DNA of 64,000 bases. It comes from Sphingomonas sp. PAMC26645. GTDB lineage: Bacteria > Pseudomonadota > Alphaproteobacteria > Sphingomonadales > Sphingomonadaceae. The notes under the pieces were generated by a model. The model searched no databases, was not told the DNA's origin, and saw only the letters and a list, made by a program, of their open reading frames with translations. The translations under genes and the position numbers were made by a program. Location: positions 4,110,001-4,174,000 of the forward strand of contig NZ_CP039249.1 in the NCBI RefSeq assembly GCF_004795835.1. The letters are read 5' to 3'. Positions 22,301-31,032 of this stretch are shown here, piece after piece (the first letter of the stretch is position 1; the number at the start of each line of letters is the position of its first letter).

Positions 22301-22826
22301 GGCGGGAGAGTTCGATGTAGAGGCGGTCGCCGAACAGGCCTTGGAGGCGGTCGAGATAGGCGCGGGCGCGGTCGGGTTGCCCTTCCGCGAACAGCCGGGC
22401 GAGACCGCCTTCGCCGCCTGCGGTCAGCGCGATCAGTCCGTCGGTGTGGCGTTCGAGCGCGGCGAAATCGACATGCGCGGGCATCTCGATCGGGCGGTCG
22501 AGATGCGCCATCGAGACGAGCGCGCACAAATTGTCGTAGCCGGTCATGTTCTGCGCGTAGAGCGCGAGCCAGTCGAACTGCGTCGCGACGCCATCGGGCA
22601 TGTCGGGGCGACCGACGCCGAGCATGACGCCGATGATCGGCTGGACGCCGTCCTTCTTGGCGGCGTCCGAATACGCCATCGCCGCGTAGAGCCCGTTGCG
22701 ATCGGTCAGCGCGGCGGCGGGGAAGCCCAATGCGCGCGCCTGCTTGGCGATCGCTTTCGGATCGATGGCGCCATCGAGCATGGTGTAGCAGGAGAAAACG
22801 CGGAGGGGGACGTAACCGGAATGCAT
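19326..22826 (-). CDS. dnaE: DNA polymerase III subunit alpha
   Basis: The 1166-aa replicative polymerase catalytic subunit, DnaE1 type. An N-terminal PHP domain starts at YVPLRVFSCYTMLDG. The catalytic PDFDIDFCE motif and VGPGRGSGAGSVVAW lie near residues 370-410. Tandem helix-hairpin-helix, OB-fold (residues about 990-1070) and C-terminal regions follow. The essential polymerase appears intact. Confidence 0.97.
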   Translation of the reverse strand: MHSGYVPLRVFSCYTMLDGAIDPKAIAKQARALGFPAAALTDRNGLYAAMAYSDAAKKDGVQPIIGVMLGVGRPDMPDGVATQFDWLALYAQNMTGYDNLCALVSMAHLDRPIEMPAHVDFAALERHTDGLIALTAGGEGGLARLFAEGQPDRARAYLDRLQGLFGDRLYIELSRRNDAIETAAETDLIDIAYERNLPLVATNPCCFTESAFGDAHDAMLCIAHSTYVETEDRIRSCPEAWMKPAPVMHEMFADLPEAIANTLVVAQRCAVMAPYRKPILPSLAGDIEGEAKLLRDDAEAGLEARLARITELHGEGEDGWRDVYRKRLAFEVDVIVQMGFPGYFLIVADFIKWAKDHDIPVGPGRGSGAGSVVAWSLTITDLDPIKLGLLFERFLNPERVSMPDFDIDFCETRRVEVIRYVQEKYGRDQVAQIITFGKLKARAVLKDTGRVLQMSYGQIDRLAKLVPNHPTDPWTLERALNGVGELAKEYANDNGVRKLLDLAMKLEGLPRHSSTHAAGVVIGDRPLAQLVPLYRDPRSDMPVTQFDMKYVEGAGLVKFDFLGLKTLSVLQKAVQLLAKRGVTVDLDALEWDDTGVYALLQKGDTVGVFQLESEGMRRTLSAVRPSNFGDIIALVSLYRPGPMDNIPSFGRRKNGTEAIDYPHPLLEPILSETYGIFVYQEQVMQAAQVLAGFSLGGADLLRRAMGKKVKAEMDAQRAGFVEGCLTVNGIKKAEANALFDLIDKFAGYGFNKSHAAAYALLAYQTAWLKAHHPHEFFAASMCYDLHQTDKLAIFTDDMRRLGITALPPCINASQAEFDVEVLPDLKENNLAVRYALGALKSVGEGAMEKLIVERVQNGPFAGLDDLAKRVDPRLLNKRQLETLAAAGAFDGLDQNRAGIHATAETILAIAARTHEQKTSGQGGLFGDAEPAGDAIKLPPSVRWTLSQRMDQEKEAFGFYFSAHPVDRHRHIAVSHGARAYTALSELNIPDDGSRAGATMAVLVEDARYRTSARGKRFMMAQCSDASGQFMATCFDEQVSRDLEEAAKAGGCGLITVELDRKPGEDTPRVSIKRIQPFEGLANLARFQVVVTISDMTAFAGLASLLAEHRGARGEVRVRAQLPDGEVCILLGRDFLLDGELVEHIESLHGVAKVEMKTSETRLALVG

Positions 22827-22879
22827 CGACCGGAGGTAGGCGCTGCGGCGTGATTCGACCAGCCGGGATGAGTCCGATC

Positions 22880-22904
22880 GGAACTGAGGACACGACGAGC
22901 CGTT
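22880..22904 (+). promoter_or_regulatory. EcfG-type general stress promoter
   Basis: An exact match to the alphaproteobacterial EcfG consensus: GGAAC at 22880-22884, a 16-base spacer, and CGTT at 22901-22904. Transcription would start near 22912, giving a short leader with GGAG at 22921 before the ATG of the HdeD-like gene at 22933. Confidence 0.75.
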
Positions 22905-22932
22905 GCGGCGGGGACTTCTGGGAGCATTCTAC

Positions 22933-23526
22933 ATGACCGATCCACGCGGGCACTTTGCCGATACTGAAACCACGGCTGCGGGTACGCCTCGTGCGGGTGC
23001 CGGCTGGGGGTGGATCCTGGCCTATGGCGTGTTGTCGGTGGTGCTGGGGGTGATGGCGTTCGCGTCACCGTTTTCCGCGACCTATGCCGCGACTTTGGTC
23101 ATCGGGGCGTTCTTGATTGCGGCCGGGATCGTGTCGATCGTGTCGGGGTTTGCCGGCAAGGGGCATGAGGGGCGCGGCTATGCGATCGGGTTCGGGCTGG
23201 TGTCGCTGGTGATCGGGCTGATCATGGCGTTCGAGCCTGCGACGGGGGCCATATCGCTGACGTTGTTGATTGCGGTTTGGCTGGGTGTGCGTGGGGCGCT
23301 GGAGATCGGGCTCGGGGCGCGGTTTCAGCGTGGCAAGGGGCTGATGATCGCGCTGGGGGTGGTGAATATACTGCTGGCGGTGATCGTGTTGGCTACGCTG
23401 CCTTGGTCGGCGTTGACGTTGCCGGGGTATGTTTTGGGGATCAGCTTCTTGTTTGGTGGGGTGACCTCGGTTGCTTCGGCGTTGGCGCATAAGAAGGGGG
23501 CGCCGGCTTTCTCGGTGACCGCCTGA
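22933..23526 (+). CDS. HdeD family membrane protein
   Basis: A 197-aa protein with six predicted transmembrane helices in three pairs, matching the HdeD/DUF308 layout. HdeD of E. coli is linked to acid stress; the biochemical role is unknown. The start at 22933 follows GGAG by a normal distance. The perfect EcfG promoter upstream predicts induction in the general stress response. Confidence 0.82.
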   Translation: MTDPRGHFADTETTAAGTPRAGAGWGWILAYGVLSVVLGVMAFASPFSATYAATLVIGAFLIAAGIVSIVSGFAGKGHEGRGYAIGFGLVSLVIGLIMAFEPATGAISLTLLIAVWLGVRGALEIGLGARFQRGKGLMIALGVVNILLAVIVLATLPWSALTLPGYVLGISFLFGGVTSVASALAHKKGAPAFSVTA

Positions 23527-23545
23527 CTTTCCCCGCGAACGGATT

Positions 23546-23598
23546 GTTCTCCCGCGAAGGCGGGAGTCCAGTCTGGGCCCCCGCCTTCGCGGGGGAAC
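23546..23598. repeat. Palindromic repeat (GCGAAGGCGGG type)
   Basis: Inverted units GTTCTCCCGCGAAGGCGGGA and CCCGCCTTCGCGGGGGAAC with CCAGTCTGGGC between them. Copies occur at 29178-29227 and 30921-30999. Confidence 0.7.
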
Positions 23599-23636
23599 AA
23601 GCTTGTTTTGGGATACGCCAGCTTACCTCCTCAAGC

Positions 23637-23741
23637 ACCACCCCGGCGAAGGCCGGGGCCCAATTGGAGAGGTTGCAGTAACGGAGCGTAGCGGTCTTCA
23701 CTGCCTTCCCCCAATTGGGCCCCGGCCTTCGCCGGGGTGGT
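23637..23741. repeat. REPIN-like element, copy 1
   Basis: A 105-bp element with 31-bp perfectly inverted ends (ACCACCCCGGCGAAGGCCGG... to ...CCAATTGG). The 43-bp centre begins AGAGGTTGCAGTAACGGAGC. Two further copies are at 30778 and 44113. Confidence 0.8.
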
Positions 23742-23769
23742 AGCAGACGTGACGGGTGGCAGCCGAAAT

Positions 23770-24249
23770 CTACAGCAGCTTATCGATATCCTTGCGGATG
23801 TCCTCGGGCTTGGTCGTTGGGGCGTAGCGATCCACGACCTCCCCATCGCGCCCGATGAGGAACTTGGTGAAGTTCCACTTGATCGCTTTCGACCCGAGCA
23901 CGCCCGGTGCATCCGACTTCAAGCGCTCGAACAGCGGGTCCGCGTCCGAGCCGTTGACGTCTACCTTCGCGAAGACCGGGAACGTCACGTCGTAGGTCAG
24001 CGTGCAAAAGTTGGCGATCTCGGCTGCGTCGCCCGGCTCCTGCCCGCCGAACTGGTTGCAGGGGAACGCGAGCACTTCGAAACCCCGATCGGAATAATCG
24101 CGATGGAGTGCTTCGAGTCCGTCATATTGGGGGGTGAAGCCGCATTTCGACGCAGTGTTTACGATCAGTAGCACCTTGCCATGATAGGGTTCGAGCGAAG
24201 CCGTGGTCCCGTCGGCGGTCTTTACGGTGAAGTCGGTGATCGCTGTCAT
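23770..24249 (-). CDS. Glutathione peroxidase (cysteine type)
   Basis: A 159-aa thioredoxin-fold peroxidase reducing hydroperoxides in the cytoplasm. The active-site motif NTASKCGFTPQY places Cys36 where selenocysteine sits in animal enzymes. The Gln (FPCNQFGGQEPG) and Trp (KWNFTKFL) of the catalytic tetrad are present. The ATG at 24249 matches the usual family start. It lies about 15 bp after the GNAT gene. Confidence 0.92.
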   Translation of the reverse strand: MTAITDFTVKTADGTTASLEPYHGKVLLIVNTASKCGFTPQYDGLEALHRDYSDRGFEVLAFPCNQFGGQEPGDAAEIANFCTLTYDVTFPVFAKVDVNGSDADPLFERLKSDAPGVLGSKAIKWNFTKFLIGRDGEVVDRYAPTTKPEDIRKDIDKLL

Positions 24250-24263
24250 GGGCGGTTCTCCAG

Positions 24264-24854
24264 TCAGGCGGGGTGTCGCGCAAGCAGATACGTCAGGTTC
24301 TGACGCACGCCGGGCCATTCGTGGCGGAGGATGCTGTAGACGACGGTGTCGCGCAAGCGGCCGTCCGCCATGACCTGGTGCCCGCGCAGCACGCCGTCGC
24401 GCCTGGCACCGAGGCGTTCGATCGCGCGCTGGGAGTTCTTGTTGAGTGAGTCGGTCCGGATCTGGACGCATTCGCAGTCGAGGACGTCGAACGCGTGGGT
24501 CAGCAACATCAGCTTGGCTTCGGTGTTGACGCCGGTGCGCTGGACCGCCTTCGCGTAGAAGGTGCCGCCGATCTCGAGCCGCTTGTTCGCCTCGTTCATC
24601 CGCATGAACCGCGTGGTGCCGACGACGGTCCCGCCAGCCACCACCGCAAACAGTCGCGCCCGCCCAAAGTCTTCCTCGCGCAACGCCGCGGCGAGCCAGC
24701 GATCCGGAGCCTTCATCATCGCGACGTTGGCGTAGAAAGTGTCCCACAAATTGTCCGCCGACGCCGCCGCGACCAGCGCGTCCATGTCATCGGCGACGAG
24801 CGGGCGGAGCGTGACGTGACGCCCGGTGAGCGTCGGCGTCTCGCCCCAGCTCAC
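24264..24854 (-). CDS. GNAT N-acetyltransferase, RimJ/RimL type
   Basis: A 196-aa acetyltransferase of the RimJ/RimL subgroup. The TLRPL start, [10 protein letters not shown] strand and [20 protein letters not shown] acetyl-CoA motif are typical. The substrate (protein N-terminus or small molecule) is not predictable. The GTG start overlaps the lolD stop as GTGA. Confidence 0.85.
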   Translation of the reverse strand: MSWGETPTLTGRHVTLRPLVADDMDALVAAASADNLWDTFYANVAMMKAPDRWLAAALREEDFGRARLFAVVAGGTVVGTTRFMRMNEANKRLEIGGTFYAKAVQRTGVNTEAKLMLLTHAFDVLDCECVQIRTDSLNKNSQRAIERLGARRDGVLRGHQVMADGRLRDTVVYSILRHEWPGVRQNLTYLLARHPA

Positions 24855-25564
24855 GCCAGCCGTCCCTCGTGCAGCCGCAGCACGCGGTCCATGCGGGCCG
24901 CGAGCCGCTCGTTGTGCGTCGCGACCACGGCGGCAGTGCCCTGTTCGCGGACCAAGCGGATGAACTCGGCGAAGACGATGTCGGCGGTGTGTTCGTCGAG
25001 GTTGCCGGTCGGCTCGTCCGCCAGCACCAGCGCGGGCTTGTTGGCGAGCGCGCGGGCGACTGCGACGCGTTGCTGCTCGCCGCCGGAGAGCTGGCTCGGG
25101 CGGTGCGTCAGGCGGTGGCCGAGGCCGAGTTGGGTCAACAATTCCGCCGCTCGCGCGTCCGCCTCGGCCCGCGTCGCGCCGTGGACGAGCTGTGGGAGGA
25201 CGACGTTCTCGGTCGCATTGAAGTCCGGCAGCAGGTGATGGAACTGGTAGACGAAGCCGAGGCTGTCGCGGCGTACGACCGTCCGCTCATGCGCGTTGAG
25301 CTTGGCCGCCTCGGTGCCGGCGATCCTGATCGATCCCTGGAAGCCGCCCTCGAGCAGGCCGACGGCTTGCAACAGCGTCGACTTGCCCGAGCCCGATGGC
25401 CCGAGCAGCGCGACGATCTCGCCCGGTGCGATCGCGAGGTCGACACCGCGCAGGACGTCGATCGTCGCGCCGCCCTGCGTGAAGCTCTTGGTCAGCCCGC
25501 TGGTCTGGAGGACGTAATCGTCGAACTTCTCGATCTGACGATCGATTTTGAGGCCTTCATTCAT
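24851..25564 (-). CDS. lolD: Lipoprotein-releasing ABC transporter ATPase LolD
   Basis: A 237-aa ABC ATPase. Walker A is GPSGSGKST, the signature [15 protein letters not shown], and Walker [14 protein letters not shown]; the last two match the LolD/MacB group. With the adjacent LolC/E permease it energises release of lipoproteins from the inner membrane to LolA. It overlaps the permease gene by 8 bp. Confidence 0.93.
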   Translation of the reverse strand: MNEGLKIDRQIEKFDDYVLQTSGLTKSFTQGGATIDVLRGVDLAIAPGEIVALLGPSGSGKSTLLQAVGLLEGGFQGSIRIAGTEAAKLNAHERTVVRRDSLGFVYQFHHLLPDFNATENVVLPQLVHGATRAEADARAAELLTQLGLGHRLTHRPSQLSGGEQQRVAVARALANKPALVLADEPTGNLDEHTADIVFAEFIRLVREQGTAAVVATHNERLAARMDRVLRLHEGRLA

Positions 25565-26807
25565 AACGCAGCACCTGCACGGGGTCGGTACTCGCCGCTT
25601 TCCAGGCCGGATAGAGCGTCGCGAGGAAGCTGAAAACGAGCGCCATCAGCGCGATCACGACGATCTCGACGGGGTCGGTCTTCGATGGGAGTTCGGTCAG
25701 ATAGCGGATCGACGGATCCCACAGGTTCTGGCCGGTGAGGAGCTGGACGAAGTTCACGACGCCCTGTCGGTAGAACAGGAAGATGAAGCCGAGCACGAGG
25801 CCCGCGACCGTCCCGAGCGCGCCGATGGTGGTGCCGACGACGATGAAGATCCGCATCATCGAGCCACGCGTCGCGCCCATCGTTCGCAGGATCGCGATGT
25901 CGCGGGTCTTGGCGCGGACCAGCATGATCAGCGACGAGAGGATGTTGAACACCGCGACCAGGATGATGATCGACAGCACGGTGAACATCGCGACGCGCTC
26001 GACCGCCAGTGCCTCGAACAGCTGCGCGTTCATCGTCCGCCAGTCGGCGATCACCGCGTTGCCACCGATCTTGTCGGCGAGCGGCTTGAGGATCTCGCCG
26101 ACGCGGTCCGCATCGACCGTCTTCAGCTCGACCATGCCGGCCGCGTCGCCCATCAGGAGCAGCGTCTGCGCGTCCTCGATCGGCATGATGATGTACGCCT
26201 TGTCGTAATCATAGACGCCGATCTCGAAGATCGCGCCGACCGTGTAGCTGACGATCCGCGGCACGGTGCCGAACGGCGTCGTCTGGCCTTGCGGGCTGAA
26301 CAGCGAGATTTCCGAGCCGACCTGCGCCCCGAGCGATTCGGCGAGGCGTGAGCCGATCGCGATCCGGCCGCTGCCCTGCGTAATCGACTGGAGCGAGCCC
26401 ATGATCACCTTGTTGCTGATCGTCGAATTGCGGCGGATGTCCTCGACGCGCATGCCGCGCACCAGCACCGCCTCGGCACGGCCGTTATAGGTGGCGGCGA
26501 GCGGCTGCTCGATCAGTGGCAGCGCGCTGGTGACGCCCGGCGTCTTCTGCGCCTGCGCGACGATCTCGCGCCAGTCGGGGAGCCGGTTGCCGACGCCCTG
26601 CACCACCGCATGCCCGTTGAGCCCGACGATCTTGTCGAACAACTCGGCGCGGAAGCCGTTCATGACGCTCATCACGATCACCAGCGCGGCGACGCCGAGC
26701 ATGACCGCGACCAGACTGATAGAGGCGACGAGGAAGATGAACGCCTCGCCCTTGCCCGGCAGCAGATAGCGGCGGGCTATCATCCGTTCGTAGCGGGACA
26801 GGATCAT
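25557..26807 (-). CDS. Lipoprotein-releasing ABC transporter permease LolC/E
   Basis: A 416-aa permease with one N-terminal helix, a large periplasmic domain (residues about 50-270) and three C-terminal helices, the LolC/LolE/FtsX architecture. Only one permease gene is adjacent, fitting the single LolF-like permease arrangement of many alphaproteobacteria. The start [18 protein letters not shown] with its double-Arg motif is typical. The ATG at 26807 was chosen over a long uninformative upstream extension. Confidence 0.92.
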   Translation of the reverse strand: MILSRYERMIARRYLLPGKGEAFIFLVASISLVAVMLGVAALVIVMSVMNGFRAELFDKIVGLNGHAVVQGVGNRLPDWREIVAQAQKTPGVTSALPLIEQPLAATYNGRAEAVLVRGMRVEDIRRNSTISNKVIMGSLQSITQGSGRIAIGSRLAESLGAQVGSEISLFSPQGQTTPFGTVPRIVSYTVGAIFEIGVYDYDKAYIIMPIEDAQTLLLMGDAAGMVELKTVDADRVGEILKPLADKIGGNAVIADWRTMNAQLFEALAVERVAMFTVLSIIILVAVFNILSSLIMLVRAKTRDIAILRTMGATRGSMMRIFIVVGTTIGALGTVAGLVLGFIFLFYRQGVVNFVQLLTGQNLWDPSIRYLTELPSKTDPVEIVVIALMALVFSFLATLYPAWKAASTDPVQVLRYE

Positions 26808-27354
26808 GGGCGGCCAGGTTCGATCGTTAGGGATAGAGTGCAGCGGCTCTAGGACGCGGCCCGTTGCGAGGCAACTGTCGGGCCGGTTCTGAGGCCGGCG
26901 CGTGGCGGTGTGCCCGGCGTGCGACGCCCCCCTCGTGCAGGGCCGGGTCAGTCCCGATCCGGAAGTGTCTAGATTGGTCTGTTGCGTAATCGCCACAGGC
27001 GCAGTTCAATCGTGAGCCGCCCCGCGCAAAGACCGTGACAAAATCCACGGACATAACTAGCAACAAACTCGCTGAGACACAGGCAACGGCCGTGGTTCGG
27101 GGACTGCTTTTCCGCTCCGTCGCAAGACGAGATGCGAGAGCAAAAAAATGGGGGCTGACGAGCGATCGTCACGCAGGCGCCCGGATCGGCGACGGTCCGG
27201 GCGTTTGCTTGTCCGGCATAGTTCACCGCAGCGATCTATACTTGATCAGATCTTGAGCTGCTGTCGCGGCCGCCTCGACAATACAGTCGAGACGCTGCGG
27301 TCTGATGCTCTACCGCGTCCGATCCCTTGAAAACGTCGCGGCGCGGCGCCTGCG
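26808..27354. other. Intergenic region without a clear gene
   Basis: Nearly 550 bp between the lol permease and rsgA. No reading frame looks like protein. The only structure I see is the terminator-like hairpin near 27179. The region must include the minus-strand promoter of the lol genes near 26810-26900. Confidence 0.5.
27178..27211 (+). terminator. Orphan terminator-like hairpin
   Basis: GCCCGGATCG-GCGA-CGGTCCGGGC, a 10-bp stem with one wobble pair and a tetraloop, followed by GTTTGCTT on the plus strand. No plus-strand gene ends here, so it could close a small RNA transcribed from about 27050-27150. This is a weak inference. Confidence 0.3.
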
Positions 27355-28353
27355 TTACCGCGTCCGGCGCTTCGTCAGCCGTGACGCGGCGCCGTTTTCC
27401 TCCGCGTTGAGCTTGCGCCAGCGTTCGAAGCGGTCAGGTGCCAGCGTCCCCGCAGTGATCGCCGCCTGGATCGCGCATCCCGGCTCGACGCCGTGCGAAC
27501 AATCGGCAAAGCGGCATTCCTGCGCGAGCAGCGCGATATCGTCGAACACCTCGGCCAGCCCGGTCGCGGCCTCCGACAATTGCAGTTCGCGCATACCGGG
27601 CAGGTCGAGCAGCCAGCCGCCCTGGTCGAGCCGGTGCATCTCGCGCACCGTCGTCGTGTGACGGCCGGTACCGTCCTTGACCCGCACCGCCTGCGTTCCG
27701 ATGCTGTCCGATCCCCGCAAAGCGTTGACGAGCGTGGATTTGCCGACGCCGGACGAGCCGAGGAACGCGACGGTCTTGCCGGGCCCACACCACGCCGCCA
27801 ACCGCTTGACGTCGGCCCGGTCGCGCCCGTCCACCGTTTCGACCAGCAATCCCGGCTCGATCGCGCGCGCGGCGGCGGCAAACTCCTCGGGCGTGTCGGT
27901 CAAGTCAGCCTTGGTGAGGACGACGACCGGGGGCACCCCCACCTCGCGCGCCAGCACGAGATAGCGCTCGAGCCGGGCGATGCTGAAATCCTGGTTGCAC
28001 GATGCGACGATGAAGACGGTGTCGACATTGGCCGCGATCATCTGATCCTTCCGCGGATCGGCCGGCGAGCGTCGCTTGAACAGGTTCATGCGCCGAAGGA
28101 CCCGCGTCGCCTCCTGCGTGCGATCGTCGATCAGCAGCCAGTCGCCGACCGTCGGGTGATCGTCCTCGGGCTGCGCGCCTGCGATATAGGGCGAGACGAA
28201 ACCGTCCGATTTGGCGCCGGACACCGCGATCTTGCCGCGGTGCACCGCCATCACGCGGACAGGGTGGCAATATTGCTGCTCGTCTTCGGCAAGCTGGTCC
28301 GCGAAATGCGCAGTCCAGCCAAGGTCTGCCAGTGCCTGGTCGGTCGATATCAT
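27355..28353 (-). CDS. rsgA: Ribosome small subunit biogenesis GTPase RsgA
   Basis: A 332-aa circularly permuted GTPase acting late in 30S maturation. An N-terminal OB-fold comes first, then NKxD-like LTKADL before the P-loop GSSGVGKST, and DLPGMRE. The C-terminal zinc module reads C-x4-C-x-H-x5-C (CRFADCSHGVEPGC). The permuted motif order identifies RsgA/YjeQ. Confidence 0.94.
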   Translation of the reverse strand: MISTDQALADLGWTAHFADQLAEDEQQYCHPVRVMAVHRGKIAVSGAKSDGFVSPYIAGAQPEDDHPTVGDWLLIDDRTQEATRVLRRMNLFKRRSPADPRKDQMIAANVDTVFIVASCNQDFSIARLERYLVLAREVGVPPVVVLTKADLTDTPEEFAAAARAIEPGLLVETVDGRDRADVKRLAAWCGPGKTVAFLGSSGVGKSTLVNALRGSDSIGTQAVRVKDGTGRHTTTVREMHRLDQGGWLLDLPGMRELQLSEAATGLAEVFDDIALLAQECRFADCSHGVEPGCAIQAAITAGTLAPDRFERWRKLNAEENGAASRLTKRRTR

Positions 28354-28506
28354 AGGCTTGGTGCAGCATCCTTCTCGACGACGCGGCGGCGGTCGTACCC
28401 GCTATCGTCTAGGCCGCGACGGAGGGCATTGCCATCGCCGTATGCACGCGAGACCGCGCAATGGCGGTGCGCCTGGCGGCGGATATTCGATGCTGTAGGA
28501 AATAAA

Positions 28507-28596
<90 letters not shown>

Positions 28597-28752
28597 GCAG
28601 GTCATCCGAAGCTCTGCGAACAGCGCCTCCGATCGGTCGAAGCGCGGCCTCTAATGAAAGGGCCCCAGCGATGCAAGAGGGTTTTGAGCGCTCCGGGCAC
28701 CGCTCGACGCGTTTTCCTTGTGCGGCGCAAAACAAACCCTAAATTGGCCGAT

Positions 28753-29148
28753 ATGCCCCGACACGACAGTATCGCTCACGACATCACCCGCCCAATCGTG
28801 CCCGCCGAGGTGGTCGCACCGCCGATCTCGCACGCGAATTTCTCGATCGGCGACGTCGTGCGGCACCGGCTGTTCGATTTTCGCGGGGTGATATTCGATG
28901 TGGATCCCGTGTTCGCGAACAGCGACGAATGGTATGCGGCGATTCCCGAGGACATTCGTCCGCGCAAGGACCAGCCGTTCTACCACCTGCTCGCGGAGAA
29001 CATGGAGTCGAGCTACGTCGCCTATGTGAGCCAGCAGAACCTGGTGCCGGACGACAGCGACGAACCGGTCGACCATCCGGCGATCGACGGGCTGTTCAGT
29101 GACTATGCGGATGGTCGGTACGCGCTGCGGCAGGTTCATCGGCACTAA
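28753..29148 (+). CDS. hspQ: Heat shock protein HspQ
   Basis: A 131-aa protein of the HspQ/YccV family, known as a hemimethylated-DNA-binding protein and a specificity factor for Lon. The motifs FSIGDVVRHRLFDFRGVIFDVDP, PFYHLLAEN and YVAYVSQQNL are characteristic (first one quoted in part: FSIGDVVRHRLFDFRGVI). The N-terminus has about 25 extra residues. I chose the ATG at 28753; a downstream start would also leave the domain intact. Confidence 0.88.
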   Translation: MPRHDSIAHDITRPIVPAEVVAPPISHANFSIGDVVRHRLFDFRGVIFDVDPVFANSDEWYAAIPEDIRPRKDQPFYHLLAENMESSYVAYVSQQNLVPDDSDEPVDHPAIDGLFSDYADGRYALRQVHRH

Positions 29149-29177
29149 GGGCGAATCACTTTGATCCAGTGAAGTTT

Positions 29178-29227
29178 GTTCTCCCGCGAAGACGGGGGGC
29201 CAGTCTGGGCCCCGCCTTCGCGGGGAA
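29178..29227. repeat. Palindromic repeat (GCGAAGGCGGG type)
   Basis: GTTCTCCCGCGAAGACGGGG and CCCCGCCTTCGCGGGG face each other around CCAGTCTGGGC. The left unit has one substitution relative to the copy at 23546. Confidence 0.65.
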
Positions 29228-29287
29228 AATCTTGTGCAGCTGTGGTGGACGACCCTACGCGCGCCCCTCTTTCCCGCCCCTTCGCGG

Positions 29288-29316
29288 TTGACAACTCTCC
29301 TACCCTCGCTTAGCTG
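29288..29316 (+). promoter_or_regulatory. Candidate rplU-rpmA promoter
   Basis: A consensus -35 TTGACA at 29288-29293, a 17-base spacer and a weak -10 TAGCTG at 29311-29316. It leaves about a 60-nt leader before the rplU ATG. Confidence 0.5.
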
Positions 29317-29379
29317 CCCGGCTTCTTCCGGCGGACCCTGCGTTCGTGGGATACACGTATTTGGAAAGTGACAAGGGCC

Positions 29380-29724
29380 ATGTTCGCAGTCGTGCGCACG
29401 GGCGGCAAGCAGTATCGCGTCGCCGCCGGAGATAAGATCGTCATCGAGAAGATCGAGGGCGATGCAGGTGCGTCGGTGACGCTGGGTGACGTTCTGCTGG
29501 CGGGCGAAGGCTCCGAGCTGCGGTCCGTCGAGGGCTTCGTCGTCGCTGCAGAGATCATCGCGCAGGCGAAGGCGGACAAGGTCATCGTCTTCAAGAAGCG
29601 TCGTCGTCATAACTATCGTCGTAAGAACGGCCATCGCCAGCAGCACACGATCCTGAAGATCGTGTCCGTGGGTGGCCAGACCGCCAAGCAGACCGAGGCT
29701 GATGCCCCGGCCGCTCAGGCATAA
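29380..29724 (+). CDS. rplU: 50S ribosomal protein L21
   Basis: A 114-aa large-subunit protein beginning [19 protein letters not shown]. The [18 protein letters not shown] rRNA-binding segment is diagnostic. The ATG at 29380 is the family start; four upstream residues in frame are probably not translated. It forms the standard rplU-rpmA operon. Confidence 0.96.
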   Translation: MFAVVRTGGKQYRVAAGDKIVIEKIEGDAGASVTLGDVLLAGEGSELRSVEGFVVAAEIIAQAKADKVIVFKKRRRHNYRRKNGHRQQHTILKIVSVGGQTAKQTEADAPAAQA

Positions 29725-29737
29725 GGAGTAGCTTCAG

Positions 29738-30028
29738 ATGGCACATAAGAAAGCAGGCGGCTCTTCGCGCAACGGTCGCGATTCGGCCGGTCGTCGCCTC
29801 GGCGTGAAGAAGTTCGGTGGCCAGGCGTGCGTCGCCGGCAACATTCTCGTGCGTCAGCGCGGGACGAAGTTCTATCCCGGCACGAACGTCGGCATCGGTA
29901 CCGACCATACGCTGTTCGCGCTGGTCGATGGCCGCGTCGTGTTCAGCCAGGGCAAACTCGGGCGCAAGTTCTGCTCGGTCGAGCTGGCAGCGAACGACAC
30001 TGCCGACATGGCAGCAGCCGCCGAATAA
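29738..30028 (+). CDS. rpmA: 50S ribosomal protein L27
   Basis: A 96-aa protein beginning [20 protein letters not shown], the conserved N-terminal tail that reaches the peptidyl-transferase centre. [15 protein letters not shown] follows. It is slightly longer than the usual about 88 residues because of the C-terminus. In many bacteria obgE follows directly; here obgE lies 2.6 kb downstream behind other genes. Confidence 0.96.
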   Translation: MAHKKAGGSSRNGRDSAGRRLGVKKFGGQACVAGNILVRQRGTKFYPGTNVGIGTDHTLFALVDGRVVFSQGKLGRKFCSVELAANDTADMAAAAE

Positions 30029-30090
30029 CATCGGGTAACCATCCGGGTTGCCCACCAGGGTGACCCGGGTCGCGAAAGCGAACCTGAACA

Positions 30091-30122
30091 AGGGAGACGG
30101 GTCACCCCGGCTCCCTTTTTTA
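30091..30122 (+). terminator. Intrinsic terminator of rplU-rpmA
   Basis: Hairpin GGGAG-A-CGGG-TCA-CCCCGGCTCCC followed by TTTTTTATT, about 60 bp after rpmA. Confidence 0.85.
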
Positions 30123-30202
30123 TTGCTCCCTCCACGCGGCTGTCGCGGTCCCGTCATCCCGACGTGGCATGCGCGTAGCCAATGACGCGATAGGAGAGAG
30201 CC

Positions 30203-30748
30203 GTGTTCGCGCGCACCAAGAGACTGACATTGCGGCCAGGTTGGCCGGAAGATGCGCCTGCATTGGCGCGGGCGATCGGCCATGAGTCGGTGGTCGCCAA
30301 GCTGGCGCGTGCGCCTTGGCCTTATGCGCTGGGCGATGCCGAGGCGTTCCTGGCGCAGCCACGTGGGCCGCACGACCCACATTTCATGATCGAGACGATG
30401 GAGGCGGGTGCGCCGCGACTCGTCGGCGGGATCGGTATCCGTGCGGCGGACGCGGGGCATGAACTCGGCTATTGGCTGGCGCCGGACGCGTGGGGCCGCG
30501 GCTATGCGACCGAGGCTGGCGAGGCAGTGGTGGCGATGGCCCGGCATGCGCTGGGCCTGCACCGGCTGGATGCTTTTCATTTCGTCGACAACCCGGCGTC
30601 GGGGCGCGTGCTGGCGAAGCTCGGGTTTCGGCCTACGGGGCGGGTCGAGCCGCGGAATTTGCATGGGCGTGGGGGTGAGGCTCCTGCGGTGATGTTCGAG
30701 CTGGATCTGGATGACGATCGATGTGCGCCGATGCCGTTGGCGGCGTGA
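30203..30748 (+). CDS. GNAT N-acetyltransferase
   Basis: A 181-aa RimJ/RimL-like acetyltransferase. TLRPGWPEDAPALARAI is the usual N-terminal motif. GYWLAPDAWGRGYATEA is the acetyl-CoA loop, and NPASGRVLAKLGFRPTG follows. The GTG start is preceded by AGGAGAG. The substrate is unknown. It is unrelated in position to the second GNAT at 24.3 kb, although both share the same subgroup. Confidence 0.85.
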   Translation: MFARTKRLTLRPGWPEDAPALARAIGHESVVAKLARAPWPYALGDAEAFLAQPRGPHDPHFMIETMEAGAPRLVGGIGIRAADAGHELGYWLAPDAWGRGYATEAGEAVVAMARHALGLHRLDAFHFVDNPASGRVLAKLGFRPTGRVEPRNLHGRGGEAPAVMFELDLDDDRCAPMPLAA

Positions 30749-30777
30749 TTCGCAGGACCGTCGCCGTACGATCGCAC

Positions 30778-30883
30778 ACCACCCCGGCGAAGGCCGGGGC
30801 CCAATTGGAAAGGTCGCAGTAACGGAGCGATGTACTCCGTTAGCAACGCTCCCCAATTGGGCCCCGGCCTTCGCCTGGGTGGT
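30778..30883. repeat. REPIN-like element, copy 2
   Basis: A 106-bp element in the same orientation as copy 1. The 31-bp ends are inverted with one mismatch. The centre starts AAAGGTCGCAGTAACGGAGC, sharing its first half with copy 1 and differing in the second half. Confidence 0.8.
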
Positions 30884-30920
30884 GCCTCAGTTCAGGTGAG
30901 TTGCTACTCTAGCACTAGCT

Positions 30921-30999
30921 GTTCCCCCGCGAAGGCGGGGGTCCAGGGATCGCGGGCGGTGGCGTTTGGTATCCTGGGCTCCCGCCTTCGCGGGAGAAC
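30921..30999. repeat. Palindromic repeat (GCGAAGGCGGG type)
   Basis: GTTCCCCCGCGAAGGCGGGG at the left and CTCCCGCCTTCGCGGGAGAA at the right, with CCAGG and CCTGG flanking a 20-base centre. It lies 38 bp from REPIN copy 2. Confidence 0.7.
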
Positions 31000-31032
31000 T
31001 AGGACGTAAGAGGGAGGCCTGGAGTCCGATAC

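Noticed and set aside
20838..22853. 671-codon frame antisense to dnaE
   Set aside because: It is the complement of a highly conserved gene and has no recognisable motif.
30778..30883. REPIN copy 2 as a terminator for the GNAT gene
   Set aside because: No T tract follows either arm and identical elements occur away from gene ends.
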